Shown: positions 18,624 through 28,308, counted from the stretch's first letter. The stretch: DNA of 64,000 nucleotides from Phycisphaerae bacterium (GCA_030448225.1 JAUJNJ010000006.1:1-64000); one strand, 5' to 3'. Translations and numbers: made by a program. Notes: a model not told the origin generated them from the sequence alone.

Positions 18624-19526
18624 ATGTCTCTGTTGGTCACCGGATCCATCGGCCTGGACACGATCGAGACCCCCGCCGGGCGGCGCGAGGGGATCATCGG
18701 CGGGTCGGCGATTTACTTCTCATACGCCGCGTCGTTCTTCACGCCGGTGCGGCTGGTGGGCGTGGTGGGGGAGGACTACCCCAGGCAACTGTTCGACGTC
18801 TTCGAGGGCCGCGACGTCGACACCGCGGGCCTCGAGATCCGCAAGGGGAGCAAGACGTTCCGCTGGCACGGCTCGTACATGGAGAGCCTTAACGACGCCG
18901 TCACCGTCGAGGTCGACCTCAACGTGCTGGCCGAGCGGGCGCCGAAGATCCCGGAGAACCACCTCGACAGCCGCTACGTGTTCCTCGCCAACACGCACCC
19001 GGTGCTCCAGCAGGAGATGCTCGGCCGGCTGAAGGCGCCGAAGCTCGTCGTGGCCGACACGATGAACCTCTGGATCCAGACCCAGCGCGACGACCTCGTG
19101 AAACTTCTCGGCAACATCCACGGCCTCGTGCTGAACGACGGCGAGGCCCGCCTGCTCACCGAGAAGGAGAACCTCATCGAGGCCGCCCGCGCGGTGCTGA
19201 AGATGGGCCCGAAGTTCGTCGTGATCAAGAAGGGCGAGCACGGGTGCCTCATGTGCACCGACCGCGACACGTTCGTGCTGCCCGCGTTCCCGGCCGACGT
19301 GGTCGTCGACCCCACCGGCGCCGGCGACAGCTTCGCCGGCGGCATGATGGGCTACCTCGCCACGCAGGGCACGTTCAGCGCGGCGACGATCAAGCGGGCG
19401 CTCGCGTTCGGCACGGTCGTCGCGTCCTACACGATCTCCGACTTCTCCCTCGCCGGGTTGCAGTCGACCGACCGCGACGCCATCGACGACCGCTGGCACG
19501 CGTTCAAGGGGGCGATGAGCTTTTGA
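18624..19526 (+). CDS. PfkB-family carbohydrate/nucleoside kinase
   Basis: This 300-residue kinase has both family signatures: the N-terminal GxxG region (TGSIGLDTIETPAG, GIIGGSAIYFSYAASFF) and the C-terminal VDPTGAGDSFAGGMMGYLA, which contains the catalytic Asp and anion hole. VVIKKGEHGCLM precedes the ATP site. PfkB members phosphorylate ribose, fructose, adenosine and similar substrates with ATP. The sequence alone does not fix which. The start is ATG 18624, with GAGGG about 11 nt before it. It stands alone, followed by a GGATGAA-type repeat element. Confidence 0.9.
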   Translation: MSLLVTGSIGLDTIETPAGRREGIIGGSAIYFSYAASFFTPVRLVGVVGEDYPRQLFDVFEGRDVDTAGLEIRKGSKTFRWHGSYMESLNDAVTVEVDLNVLAERAPKIPENHLDSRYVFLANTHPVLQQEMLGRLKAPKLVVADTMNLWIQTQRDDLVKLLGNIHGLVLNDGEARLLTEKENLIEAARAVLKMGPKFVVIKKGEHGCLMCTDRDTFVLPAFPADVVVDPTGAGDSFAGGMMGYLATQGTFSAATIKRALAFGTVVASYTISDFSLAGLQSTDRDAIDDRWHAFKGAMSF

Positions 19527-19529
19527 ATC

Positions 19530-19617
19530 GAAGGATGAAGGCGGAAGGATGAAGGATGAAGGATGAAAGCAGGGAAAGATTTCCCGTTCATCCTTCCGTC
19601 TTCATCCTTCATCCTTT
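19530..19617. repeat. GGATGAA-type inverted repeat element
   Basis: GAAGGATGAAGGCGGAAGGATGAA and more GGATGAA copies (19530-19566) face TTCATCCTTCCGTCTTCATC and flanking copies (19588-19617). The 24-bp arms differ at one base. It fills the whole spacer between the sugar kinase and thpR, so it could work as a terminator hairpin. Confidence 0.65.
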
Positions 19618-19623
19618 GATGCC

Positions 19624-20181
19624 ATGCGGCTGTTCATCGCCATCGAGCTTTCCGACGACGCGCGGCGGCACCTCGTGGACCTTCAGGCGGCGCTGCAGCC
19701 GCACTTGCAGAAGGCGTCGCCGACGAAGCCGGAGAATCTGCACCTCACGCTGAAGTTCCTCGGGGAAGTGGATGAGAAGCGGGCGGACGCGCTGCGCGAG
19801 TCGCTGGAGAAGGTGACGTCGTCCGGCCCGATCGAACTCGTGGCCGAACGCGTCGAGTGCTTCCCGAATCGGGGCCAGGTGCGGATCGTGGCGGCGGGGC
19901 TCGGGGGGCAGGTGGCGGCGCTGGGGGCGGTGCACGAGGCGATCGAGCAGCGGTGCAAGTTTCTCGGGTTCGACCGGGAGGGGCGGCAGTACAAGCCGCA
20001 CGTCACGATCGGGCGGGCGAAGATGATGCTGCCGGCCCGCGTGCGGACCGACGCCGAGGAGGCCGCGGCCGGGCTGTTGCCGGGGCCGACATTTACTGCC
20101 GGCGAATTCGTGGTCGTGCGCAGTTTCCTCAAACCCACCGGCTCGGAGTACGTAACAATCGGCCGGTTCCCGCTGGGCTGA
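19624..20181 (+). CDS. thpR: RNA 2',3'-cyclic phosphodiesterase (LigT/2H family)
   Basis: This 185-residue protein begins MRLFIAIELSDDARRHL, the usual ThpR start. It has the two HxT catalytic motifs of the 2H superfamily, HLTLKFLG (around residue 40) and HVTIGRA (around residue 124), at the expected spacing. The enzyme hydrolyses 2',3'-cyclic phosphate RNA ends and was first described as a tRNA 2'-5' ligase. The start is ATG 19624. It lies directly upstream of recA, about 300 bp apart, a neighbourhood seen in other bacteria where ThpR sits near recA/cinA. Confidence 0.9.
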   Translation: MRLFIAIELSDDARRHLVDLQAALQPHLQKASPTKPENLHLTLKFLGEVDEKRADALRESLEKVTSSGPIELVAERVECFPNRGQVRIVAAGLGGQVAALGAVHEAIEQRCKFLGFDREGRQYKPHVTIGRAKMMLPARVRTDAEEAAAGLLPGPTFTAGEFVVVRSFLKPTGSEYVTIGRFPLG

Positions 20182-20307
20182 CGGAAGCCGAACAAAATGT
20201 GCCGGCCGACTGATTTTTCGCTGGCGACCGTGCCGATGAGACCCTAGAATTCGCGACCATACAAACACTGAACAGGGGCGGTCAGGTGACTTCCGTCGAG
20301 TTCAGTG

Positions 20308-20331
20308 GGCGAGGGTTCAAATACCCTCGCC
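20308..20331 (+). promoter_or_regulatory. Perfect hairpin upstream of recA
   Basis: GGCGAGGGT-TCAAAT-ACCCTCGCC is a 9-bp stem with a 6-nt loop, about 160 nt before recA. The rest of 20182-20488 holds a possible -10 TAGAAT at 20245-20250 but no recognisable SOS box. The hairpin could terminate thpR transcription or be part of the recA leader. Confidence 0.45.
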
Positions 20332-20488
20332 GGGCGAGCGGCAAACGGATGTCCGCCCGCCACCCAAGTCACCGTTTCGTCGGAGCCGCGACCGGCTTTA
20401 GCGAGCACGCCACGTGCGTCTCGTCCCGCGTCGCCTCCGGCACAATCGCGCCGGCTGACAAACATACCCGGCGCAGGAGATCCACATC

Positions 20489-21652
<1,164 letters not shown>

Positions 21653-21707
21653 GCCTTCTCACGCTCGCCGGGTCTACGCCCGCTCGATCCGACATCCCCG
21701 CCCCCGT

Positions 21708-21730
21708 TTAGCCGGCGCGCGTGCGAGCGG
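21708..21730 (-). repeat. Dispersed hairpin, TTTAGCCGGC form (family C, degenerate)
   Basis: TTAGCCGGC followed by GCGCGTGCGAGC, 55 bp after the recA stop. It is the reverse orientation of the copy at 21921-21943; the stem is imperfect. Confidence 0.45.
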
Positions 21731-21777
21731 CGGCGAAGGGCGATCACGCCGGATCACCAATCAGCCTGACTGCACTC

Positions 21778-21803
21778 GAGGGGCGGACTCCGGTCCGCCC
21801 CTC
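21778..21803 (+). terminator. Hairpin terminator candidate after recA
   Basis: GAGGGGCGGAC-TCCG-GTCCGCCCCTC is an 11-bp perfect stem with a 4-nt loop, about 125 bp after the recA stop, followed by CTGTCGTT. The T-tract is weak, so intrinsic termination is uncertain. Confidence 0.5.
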
Positions 21804-21920
21804 TGTCGTTCGTACCTGCTTTCGCCCGCTCGGAGCATCAGGCTCCCCGAAAACCTTCCCATTGCGCCTCCGCAACCGGCCCGCCAATCGGGACGAGCGA
21901 GTGTCCCGTCACTTGGACGC

Positions 21921-21943
21921 GGCTCGCAAGCGAGCCGGCTAAG
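21921..21943 (+). repeat. Dispersed hairpin GGCTCGC-AA-GCGAGCC-GGCTAA (family C)
   Basis: The stem is 7 bp with an AA loop followed by GGCTAAG. It is the clearest copy alongside 13586-13607, and lies in the 730-bp spacer between recA and the HtrA gene. Confidence 0.6.
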
Positions 21944-22057
21944 TGGAGGGCGCATCGGTATCGCTGTGGCGCAACTTCATTCGGACGCCGCGACCTCCCA
22001 ATCTTCCGCCCGCCGCGCCTCGCCCCTGAGAAGATCGCGCTCCGCACGTTCCTGCGC

Positions 22058-22173
22058 TTTTCGAGGCACGATGACGGTTCCGCGGGCGATGCCTCGAAAA
22101 TGGGCGGTAACCGCCCTCACACCGACCTCATGAACGTTGAGGTGGCAGCAAATGTTAACTTTTGCCGGTTAAC
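22058..22173 (+). promoter_or_regulatory. Cluster of palindromes upstream of the HtrA gene
   Basis: Three structures lie in series. TTTTCGAGGCA (22058-22068) pairs with TGCCTCGAAAA (22090-22100). GGGCGGTAACCGCCC (22102-22116) is a near-perfect palindrome. GTTAAC occurs at 22154-22159 and 22168-22173, a palindromic hexamer repeated at 14-bp spacing in a locally AT-rich stretch. Together they look like operators or a structured leader. Which regulator binds is unknown. Confidence 0.45.
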
Positions 22174-22273
22174 CGTCTGGGCGAAACCTTCGATCAAAGG
22201 GGTGTCCCGGCCGTTCCTGCGGAAGTTTTCGGCTCCCGCCGGACGCGGCCTGTGAATTGCTTCGGTTCTTTTG

Positions 22274-22286
22274 TAGAACAGTTCTA
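22274..22286 (+). promoter_or_regulatory. Palindromic operator candidate TAGAACAGTTCTA
   Basis: This perfect 6-1-6 palindrome lies about 100 bp before the HtrA start. It resembles compact operators of helix-turn-helix regulators. It is not a standard LexA box, because the half-site spacing is 1 bp. Confidence 0.4.
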
Positions 22287-22382
22287 GGACGTGCGCTTGG
22301 GCAAGCGTGGCGTCCTTTTGTGCGACCCGGTGGAGCCGGGTCGGGGTTCATCATCGGATTAACATCAGGCTGGGGTTCGCGA

Positions 22383-23891
22383 ATGGGTCGTTCTACCATG
22401 CGCGGCGCGCGGGGCGGGGTCGTCGCGCTGCTCGGTGTCGTCGGTGCCACGTTCCTCTATTCCGTCGGCGGGCCGTCGATCGGCCGGCCGGCCCGGGCGC
22501 AAGCCGCCGGCGCGGTCGCGGCGCCGGTCTCGGCCGTCGCGTCGGCGGATGCCGTCGCCGACCTCACGCAGATCGAGCAGCAGTTCGAGCAACTCGCCCG
22601 CCGGGTGTCGCCCGCGGTCGTCGCCATCTCCGGCGCCGACGAGCACCACGACGCCGACGAGGCGCACCGCTCGGACGAGCTCAACCCCGACCGCCTCTCG
22701 CGCATGCTCGACGCCGTCGACCGCACGGTCGGCACGGGCCTGATCGTCGACCCGGACGGCTACATCCTGACGAACGACCACGTCGTCGCGCAGTCGGAGC
22801 AACTTTGGGTCACGACGGATGACCGCAAAGTCTACCCGGCCATCGTCGTCGGCTCCGACCCGCGTTCGGACCTGGCGCTGCTGAAGATCCCCGCGTCGCA
22901 CTTGGCGACCGTCACGTTCGCCGAGCCGGGGCGCGTCCGCCGCGGGCAGTGGTCGATCGCGATCGGCAACCCGTACGGCCTCAGCGCCGGCGGGAACATG
23001 TGCGTGAGCGTCGGCGTCGTCAGCGCGCTGGGCCGCTCGCTGCCGAAGCTCGCCGGCAAGGAGGACCGCCTCTACTCCGACCTGATCCAGACGACCGCGC
23101 AGATCAACCCCGGCAACTCCGGCGGGCCGCTGTTCGACATGGCCGGCCGCGTGATCGGCGTGAACACGGCGGTGATCCTCCCGCAGAAGCAGACCAACGG
23201 CATCGGCTTCGCGATCCCGGTCACGCCGCGCCTCATGCGGACGATCGAGGACCTCAAGGCCGGCCGCGAGATCGTCTACGGCTACCTCGGCGCCCGCGTC
23301 AGCACGCCGACGGCCCGGGAGCGCCGCGAGGCGAACGTCGACGGCGAGTACGGCGCGTTCGTGGAGGGGGTCGACGACAACTCGCCCGCCGCCGCCGCCG
23401 GCCTGAAGCGGGGCGACATCGTCGTCCGCCTCGGCGGGGAACTCATCCTCGACGGCGACCACTTCATCCGCACGGTCGGCACGGCGCCGGTCGGGGGCCC
23501 GGTGGCGATCAAGGCGCACCGCGGCCGGAAGGTGGTGGTCGCGGACGTGACGCTGCGGCGGCGGGACCTCCCGTCGCAGGCCGTGACCCGCGAGAGCCGC
23601 CGGCTCCGCTGGCGCGGCATGCTCCTGGGCCCTGTGCCCGCGAACTGGGACCAAGCCGCCGGCCGCGTCGACCGCGCCGCCAAGCCGACGGGCCTGATGG
23701 TGATCGGCCTCGACCGCAACAGCCCGATGGGGAAGCAGGGGATCAAGGTCGGCAGCATCATCACGACCGTCGCCAAGCGGGCCGTCGCCGACGTGACCGA
23801 CCTCCAGCGGATCATCAACGACACGCCCTCGGAACAGTGCGCCTTAGAGATCGACGGCCGCCCGGAGGCGATGGCATCGACCGACGACTGA
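22383..23891 (+). CDS. HtrA/Deg-type serine protease with PDZ domains
   Basis: The protein has about 502 residues from ATG 22383 (ATG 22398 is possible). A hydrophobic segment (GGVVALLGVVGATFLYSVGG) anchors or exports it. The trypsin-like domain has the triad in order: His in LTNDHVVAQ, Asp in SDPRSDLALLKI and Ser in INPGNSGGPLFDMAGRVIGVNT. Two PDZ-like domains follow (YGYLGARVST...VDDNSPAAAAGLKRGDIVVRL and GLMVIGLDRNSPMGKQGIKVGSIITTV). HtrA proteases degrade misfolded envelope proteins. The usual DAA before INPGNSGG is TTA here, a mild departure. Palindromes lie upstream and a strong terminator downstream, so it is monocistronic. Confidence 0.9.
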   Translation: MGRSTMRGARGGVVALLGVVGATFLYSVGGPSIGRPARAQAAGAVAAPVSAVASADAVADLTQIEQQFEQLARRVSPAVVAISGADEHHDADEAHRSDELNPDRLSRMLDAVDRTVGTGLIVDPDGYILTNDHVVAQSEQLWVTTDDRKVYPAIVVGSDPRSDLALLKIPASHLATVTFAEPGRVRRGQWSIAIGNPYGLSAGGNMCVSVGVVSALGRSLPKLAGKEDRLYSDLIQTTAQINPGNSGGPLFDMAGRVIGVNTAVILPQKQTNGIGFAIPVTPRLMRTIEDLKAGREIVYGYLGARVSTPTARERREANVDGEYGAFVEGVDDNSPAAAAGLKRGDIVVRLGGELILDGDHFIRTVGTAPVGGPVAIKAHRGRKVVVADVTLRRRDLPSQAVTRESRRLRWRGMLLGPVPANWDQAAGRVDRAAKPTGLMVIGLDRNSPMGKQGIKVGSIITTVAKRAVADVTDLQRIINDTPSEQCALEIDGRPEAMASTDD

Positions 23892-23920
23892 CCCCTTCGG
23901 TTGCATCCCCGACCAGAACG

Positions 23921-23950
23921 ACAAGACCACCCCGCATGGGGTGGTCTTGT
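23921..23950 (+). terminator. Strong hairpin terminator of the HtrA gene
   Basis: ACAAGACCACCCC-GCAT-GGGGTGGTCTTGT is a perfect 13-bp stem with a 4-nt loop, 30 bp after the HtrA stop, followed by GGTTT. Confidence 0.8.
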
Positions 23951-24067
23951 GGTTTAGAGCCGATCCGAATAAGCCGCAGCAGGCCCTTCGGGACAGCGCT
24001 GCGAGGGTGTCAGCTGGCGTGGTGTCCGGGCGGCGCGGTCGCGATCAACGGCGACCAAAAAACTATC

Positions 24068-24094
24068 GCCGGCGGGTCATCGCGACCCGCCGGC
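24068..24094 (-). terminator. Hairpin between HtrA and the small lipoprotein gene
   Basis: GCCGGCGGGTC-ATCGC-GACCCGCCGGC is an 11-bp stem. It lies about 25 bp past the stop of the minus-strand lipoprotein gene, so it probably terminates that transcript. GCTTTGCGTTT on the plus side leaves a bidirectional role possible. Confidence 0.55.
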
Positions 24095-24117
24095 GCTTTG
24101 CGTTTGAATCGGTACGG

Positions 24118-24237
24118 CTAGTCGACGTCGACCTTCAGCGACGCGTCGTTGTCGTCGTCCTCGGCGTCGACCGAGCAGCCCGCGACGGGCACGAGCAGGC
24201 CGGCCAACAGAAGCAGCAGCGCGAATAGCTTCGACAT
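24118..24237 (-). CDS. Small lipoprotein, 39 residues
   Basis: This short minus-strand gene runs from ATG at 24235-24237 to TAG at 24118-24120. Its ribosome binding site is excellent: GGAGGA 6 nt upstream. The product starts MSKLFALLLLLAGLL, then VPVAGC, a classical lipobox with Cys at position 21. The mature part is only about 19 residues, SVDAEDDDNDASLKVDVD, strongly acidic. It should be lipid-anchored. Function is unknown. It resembles the very short lipoproteins (entericidin-like in size only) common in bacteria. A hairpin terminator follows. Confidence 0.65.
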   Translation of the reverse strand: MSKLFALLLLLAGLLVPVAGCSVDAEDDDNDASLKVDVD

Positions 24238-24824
24238 GACGGTTCCTCCGCCAGCTGGGCCGGGCAGACGGTTGCCGCGGCGGGATCATCCGGGGCGGCC
24301 ACTCCGCCTCAGGTATGGATGAGCCTGTTGCAATCGCGGTGCCATGGTCGCGAATCGATATTAAGTGACGCAAGCCGGGCGGTGACGTGCGGAAGCGGGC
24401 TCAGGTACGACGCTTCGTCCGGCGTGGGGCGGTTGTCGTGTCGCCACACCGCTTGAGGCCACCATGTGGACCTTTGGCGGGCGGAGGCCGTGGGGCCGCA
24501 CCGGGCGCGCTTCTCTCGACCCACGCGACACACGGGTGGAGCCGGTCAGCCCGAGAAGATCGACAGCGCGCGGGTCGCCTCAGGCCGGTGGGTTTCGCTT
24601 CTTCATCCCGAGATACACCGTCGCTGTCGCTACTCGCGATGAACGCGGCGGCCGAGCGTTCCTCCGAAACATTGAACCTGCCGTGGTACCGCGACGCGCG
24701 ATGCGTTCCCCGGCACGACGGCGACTTGTTCGCCGCGTTTCATTCGCGGCAAAGCACCCTTTGACGAAGCGCGCGCGACGCCGCACGCGGGACAAAACGG
24801 CTCGTCCCGTATACCCTTCCGCCC
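24238..24824. other. Intergenic, with a decayed family B repeat
   Basis: The spacer of about 590 bp holds the promoter side of the small lipoprotein and a degenerate copy of the GTCATCCCGAG/GTCGCTGTCGCT element at about 24602-24643. A TATACC hexamer at 24810-24815 is a -10 candidate for the next gene. I see no supportable ORF. Confidence 0.4.
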
Positions 24825-26294
24825 GTGTCGCCGAAGGACTTGGAAGACGCGTTGCAGCAACCTGCCGCAGGTCGGCACGATCGTGAAGGACCGCGGCTAC
24901 CGCCAGGTGTGGCGGTTCGCGTTCGGCGGGCGCGCGTACTACCTCAAGTTCTACCCCGCCACGGCCACCGCGACTGGTGGCCGGCGGCTCCGCGGCAGCC
25001 CGGCCATGCGCGAGTTCGACCGCCTCCAGCGCCTCCAACGGGCCAACATCCCCGCGCCCGCGCGCCGTCGCGTTCCTCGCCGGGCTGAAGGTGAAGGACC
25101 TGTCCGGCGACGCCGTCATCCTCGGGGCGATCGAGCCGTCCGTGCAGCTCGACCAGTACCTCAACGACCACGAGCTCCGCGGCGAGCCGGTGCCGGACCA
25201 CCTCGGCCTCGCCAAGCAGCTGACCGAGATCGTCTACGCGCTCGGGCGCGCGCAGCTCGGCCACGAGGATTTGCACCTCGGCAACTTCCTGCTCCACGGG
25301 GAAGGTGTACCTCCTCGACGGCTACGCCGTGCGGCCCGGCGGGGTGCATGAGCGACACGCTCCGCCTCGCGCAGTCGGCCGGCCGCTTCGGCACGCGCAC
25401 GGACCTGATCCGCGGTGGCGGCGGTTCCGGGCGGGCGACGCGCCGCTGCCGCGCGGCAACCCTGTCGCCGAGCGCGTCTACGCGAACTTCCTCCAGCGCG
25501 CCAAGGGCGACGGGGCGCACTTCGGCCGCCTCCGCAGCGGCGAGTGGGGCGGCGTCTTCTTCCAGTACGCCCGCTACCCGCGCGCCTGGTCGACGGTCAG
25601 CCGCATGACGTTCACCCGCGCCCGACTGGGAAACGGCGTGGCCGGTTGTGGTGGCGTCGACTCGACGCGGCGCTGGAGGTGATCGCCGCAGCCGCAGCGG
25701 CGACGTGCTGTCGGGCGAGATCGAGGTGGCGGGGCGGACGATCCCTGTCGTCGTCGGGCCGCCCGCGCGCCGCTACTGGTACCGCTACCTCAATGAGATC
25801 GGCCGCGGGGCGCGCGCCCGGCGGGCGTGGTTCAAGGCGTGGCACCTGATCGTCCGCAACATCCCCACCGCCTGGCCGCTGATGTTCGCCGAGCGGCGGT
25901 CGCTGGGGTACGTCGTCGACACGCTCATCGTGTTCGAAAAGGTTCCCGGCCCCACGCTGGCGAAGGTGGACCTCGACGCGATCCCGACGAACCGCCGCGA
26001 CATGCTCTTCCGCCGCGCCCGGCCGCATCCTGCGGCGGATCGAGCAGCACGGCTTCTCCCACTTCGACGCCAAGGCGAGCAACTGGATCGTGATGCCCGA
26101 CGAGCGGCGGGGCGAGACGCCGGTGCTAATCGACCCCGACGGCATCCGCCGCCGGCGGTGGGTCGCGGCTCGGCATCGAGCGCCTGCTCCCGCGGCATGC
26201 GCGCCCACCCGCAGTACACGCCGGCGGATTCGCTGCGCTGTGCCAGGGATACGCGTGGTCGCGCGCTATGAGAGTGAGGGGCGCAGGGCGATGA
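24825..26294 (+). CDS. Lipopolysaccharide-kinase-like protein with two kinase domains; frame-disrupted
   Basis: Restoring several small indels gives about 490 residues from GTG 24825. The first half has FGGRAYYLKFYP, then the catalytic-loop pattern GHEDLHLGNFLLHG and YLLDGYAV, typical of Kdo/WaaP/InaA-type kinases. A second set lies near the end: QHGFSHFDAKASNWIV and VLIDPDGIRRRRW. Two catalytic loops imply a tandem kinase, one perhaps acting on the lipid A-core sugar. The adjacent heptosyltransferase at 26773 supports an LPS core role. A TATACC box 10 nt before the GTG suggests a very short leader. Breaks occur near 25060, 25300, 25440, 25630, 26020 and 26160. They could be sequencing error or decay. 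Confidence 0.7.
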
Positions 26295-26301
26295 CGAAGG
26301 C

Positions 26302-26745
26302 CCAGTGAAGGACCCGGGAAATCGCAATGACCGAGCCTCAATGACCAACGGGGGAGATCACAATGGCCAAGCCCCAACGACTAGCAAATGACCAAGGGAA
26401 TTATGTTTGAGGCCTGGGGCGAAGAAGAAGGGGTGACCATGGCTCCTGATCCGGAATCCCATCGACGGGCGGCATTTCGTTCCCGGCGTGGCCGCTACGC
26501 TCTAGCAGCCGCGCAGATTATGGTGGCATTCGTCATCTTCGGGAGCCATCTCTGGCGTCCGGTCGCCACCCCCTACCTCGTGTTCGCTTCGTTCCTCGCA
26601 CTACTAGGACCTGTCGGGCTATGGCGAGCACGCTCGATGCCCTAGATGCCAGGGGGCTCGGCGGCGCCCACTTTGTCAGGTGCATAATTCCCTTGGTCAT
26701 TTATTGGTCATTGGCGCTTGGTCATTGGTCATTGCAGTCCCCCAA
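26302..26745. mobile_element. TGACCAA-repeat cassette with 20-bp perfect inverted repeats around a small ORF
   Basis: aaatgaccaagggaattatg at 26386-26405 and its exact reverse complement at 26683-26702 bracket a 280-bp interior with one ORF. Outside each arm are further copies: AATGACC runs on the left (26302-26400) and TTGGTCATT runs on the right (26691-26738). No transposase is present. The architecture matches the cassette at 2118-2708. Confidence 0.45.
26439..26645 (+). CDS. Small hypothetical membrane protein inside the cassette
   Basis: The frame runs 68 residues from ATG 26439, which has AAGGGGTG 5 nt upstream; in-frame ATGs at 26388 and 26403 would extend into the inverted repeat. 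A basic N-terminus (SHRRAAFRSRRGR) precedes two hydrophobic segments (ALAAAQIMVAFVIFG and YLVFASFLALLGPVGLW), giving an N-in hairpin topology. I do not recognise it. It is the only coding capacity between the inverted repeats. Confidence 0.45.
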   Translation: MAPDPESHRRAAFRSRRGRYALAAAQIMVAFVIFGSHLWRPVATPYLVFASFLALLGPVGLWRARSMP

Positions 26746-26772
26746 GTGCTGACGATCCCGACAACCGCTCTC

Positions 26773-27810
26773 ATGCCCACCCCGTTCCCATCCCCGCCGC
26801 AGCGCATCCTGATCCTCAAGCCGAGCGCGATCGGCGACGTTGTGCACACGCTGCCGGTGCTCAACTTGCTGCGCAAGACGTATCCGGCGTCCCACATCGC
26901 GTGGCTCGTCACGCCCGCCTGCGCCGGCCTGCTCGAACGCCACCCGCAACTCGATGAGGTCATCCGCTTCGACCGCAAGGGGTACGGCCAGGGCTACAAG
27001 GATCCGCAGGCGGCGGCCGGGCTCGTGCGATTCACGCGCGCGCTCCGCGAGAAAAATTTCGACCTCGTCCTCGACCTTCAGGGGTTGCTGCGCAGCGGGT
27101 GGCTGGCGTGGCAGACGCGGGCGCCGCATCGCGTGGGGTTCCGGACCGCCCGCGAGGGCGCGCCGCTGTTCTACACCCGCCGGGTGGACGTCGGCACCGC
27201 CGAGCAGCACGCGATCGAGCGGTACCTCACGTTGGCGGAAGCGGTGGGGTGCCCGCGGGGGCCCGTCGAATACGTGTTCGCGGTCGACGACGACGACCGG
27301 CGGCACGTCGCGTTGCTCGTCCCCGCGCGCTACGCGGTGCTGATGCCCGGCGCGAACTGGGAGACGAAGCGCTGGCCCGCCGAGCGGTTCGCCGCGCTCG
27401 TCGCGCCGCTGAAGGAACGCTTGGGCATCGACGCGGTGGTCGCCGGCGGGCCCGACGCCGCCCCGATGGCCGCCCTCGCGCCGGCCGCCACGAGCCTCGT
27501 CGGCAAGACGAATTTGCGGCAACTCGTCGCGCTGCTCGAACGGGCCGCGCTCGTCATCGCCAACGACAGCGGCCCCACCCACATCGCCGCCGCCCTGAAC
27601 CGCCCGCTCGTCACCCCCTACGGCCCGACGAACCCCGTCCGCACCGGCCCGCACCGCCGCGACGACAGCGTCGTCCGGCTCGACATCGTCTGCAGCCCGT
27701 GCTACTCGCGGAAGTGTTCGCACGTCAGTTGCCTCAACTGGATCGGCATCGACCCGGTGCTGGCGCTGGCGGAAGAGCAGATGCAGGCGGCGCTTCGACA
27801 GCACGCGTAA
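26773..27810 (+). CDS. Glycosyltransferase family 9 heptosyltransferase-like protein
   Basis: This 345-residue protein starts at ATG 26773. It begins ILILKPSAIGDVVHTLPVLNLLRKTYP, the classic GT9 opening with the catalytic Asp in IGDVVH. It continues with LVLDLQGLLRSGWLA, AVLMPGANWETKRWP, and the sugar-nucleotide site LVIANDSGPTHIAAALNRP with YGPTNPVRTGP. The Cys-rich CSPCYSRKCSHVSCL is common in this family. GT9 enzymes transfer heptose from ADP-heptose to the LPS inner core. Together with the upstream LPS-kinase-like gene this marks a core-oligosaccharide locus. Confidence 0.9.
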   Translation: MPTPFPSPPQRILILKPSAIGDVVHTLPVLNLLRKTYPASHIAWLVTPACAGLLERHPQLDEVIRFDRKGYGQGYKDPQAAAGLVRFTRALREKNFDLVLDLQGLLRSGWLAWQTRAPHRVGFRTAREGAPLFYTRRVDVGTAEQHAIERYLTLAEAVGCPRGPVEYVFAVDDDDRRHVALLVPARYAVLMPGANWETKRWPAERFAALVAPLKERLGIDAVVAGGPDAAPMAALAPAATSLVGKTNLRQLVALLERAALVIANDSGPTHIAAALNRPLVTPYGPTNPVRTGPHRRDDSVVRLDIVCSPCYSRKCSHVSCLNWIGIDPVLALAEEQMQAALRQHA

Positions 27811-27840
27811 ACGCCGTTGCCTTTGGGCGCAGAGGTTTCC

Positions 27841-28308
27841 ATGAAATTGGACGTCGAATTCGGCAGGCCGCGTCACGGCTGGCTACCTCTGAAGATGGCG
27901 GCGGAGGGGTTCACGCTCGAACTGACGGCGTCCTACCTCATCCACGATCCGGTCGAGGGATTGGCGTCGGCGTTGGCGCTGCGGCTGAAGGGCGGGGACG
28001 AGGCGACCGTGTCGTGGAACGAAGAGCCGACCGACTTCGAGTTCCGCTTCACGGCGGTCGGCCCGGACACGCGCCTGCGGATCACCCGATTTCCCGACGA
28101 CGACCGACGCAAGGGCTCGGGCGTGAAGTTGTTCGATACCACCGGCCCCACCGCAGACCTTTGCCTGCCGTTCTGGCGCGCCCTGAGGCATCTGGAAACG
28201 GCCCGGCCGCTGAACGAGTACAAGGCGGCGTGGGGCCACCATTTCCCGTCCGCGAAGGTGGCCGAGATCAAAGCGCTCCTCGATCAGCACGAGGAGAAGC
28301 ATTCGTAG
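27841..28308 (+). CDS. Hypothetical protein
   Basis: This 155-residue product starts at ATG 27841, 30 bp after the heptosyltransferase stop, and is probably co-transcribed. It has no signal peptide. Stretches such as MKLDVEFGRPRHGWLPL, FEFRFTAVGPDTRLRITRFPDD and LPFWRALRHLE suggest a beta-rich N-terminal half and helical C-terminus (KVAEIKALLDQHEEKHS). It may belong to immunity-type or cell-surface-associated small proteins, but I cannot assign a family. Confidence 0.55.
   Translation: MKLDVEFGRPRHGWLPLKMAAEGFTLELTASYLIHDPVEGLASALALRLKGGDEATVSWNEEPTDFEFRFTAVGPDTRLRITRFPDDDRRKGSGVKLFDTTGPTADLCLPFWRALRHLETARPLNEYKAAWGHHFPSAKVAEIKALLDQHEEKHS

Noticed and set aside
20307..20332. GGGTTCAAATACCC-like arm upstream of recA as part of a tRNA
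   Set aside because: It resembles a T-arm but the stem is 9 bp and no acceptor, D- or anticodon arms can be built around it.
20182..20488. SOS (LexA) box upstream of recA
   Set aside because: No clear inverted repeat matching known LexA sites was found; the class-specific site may differ.
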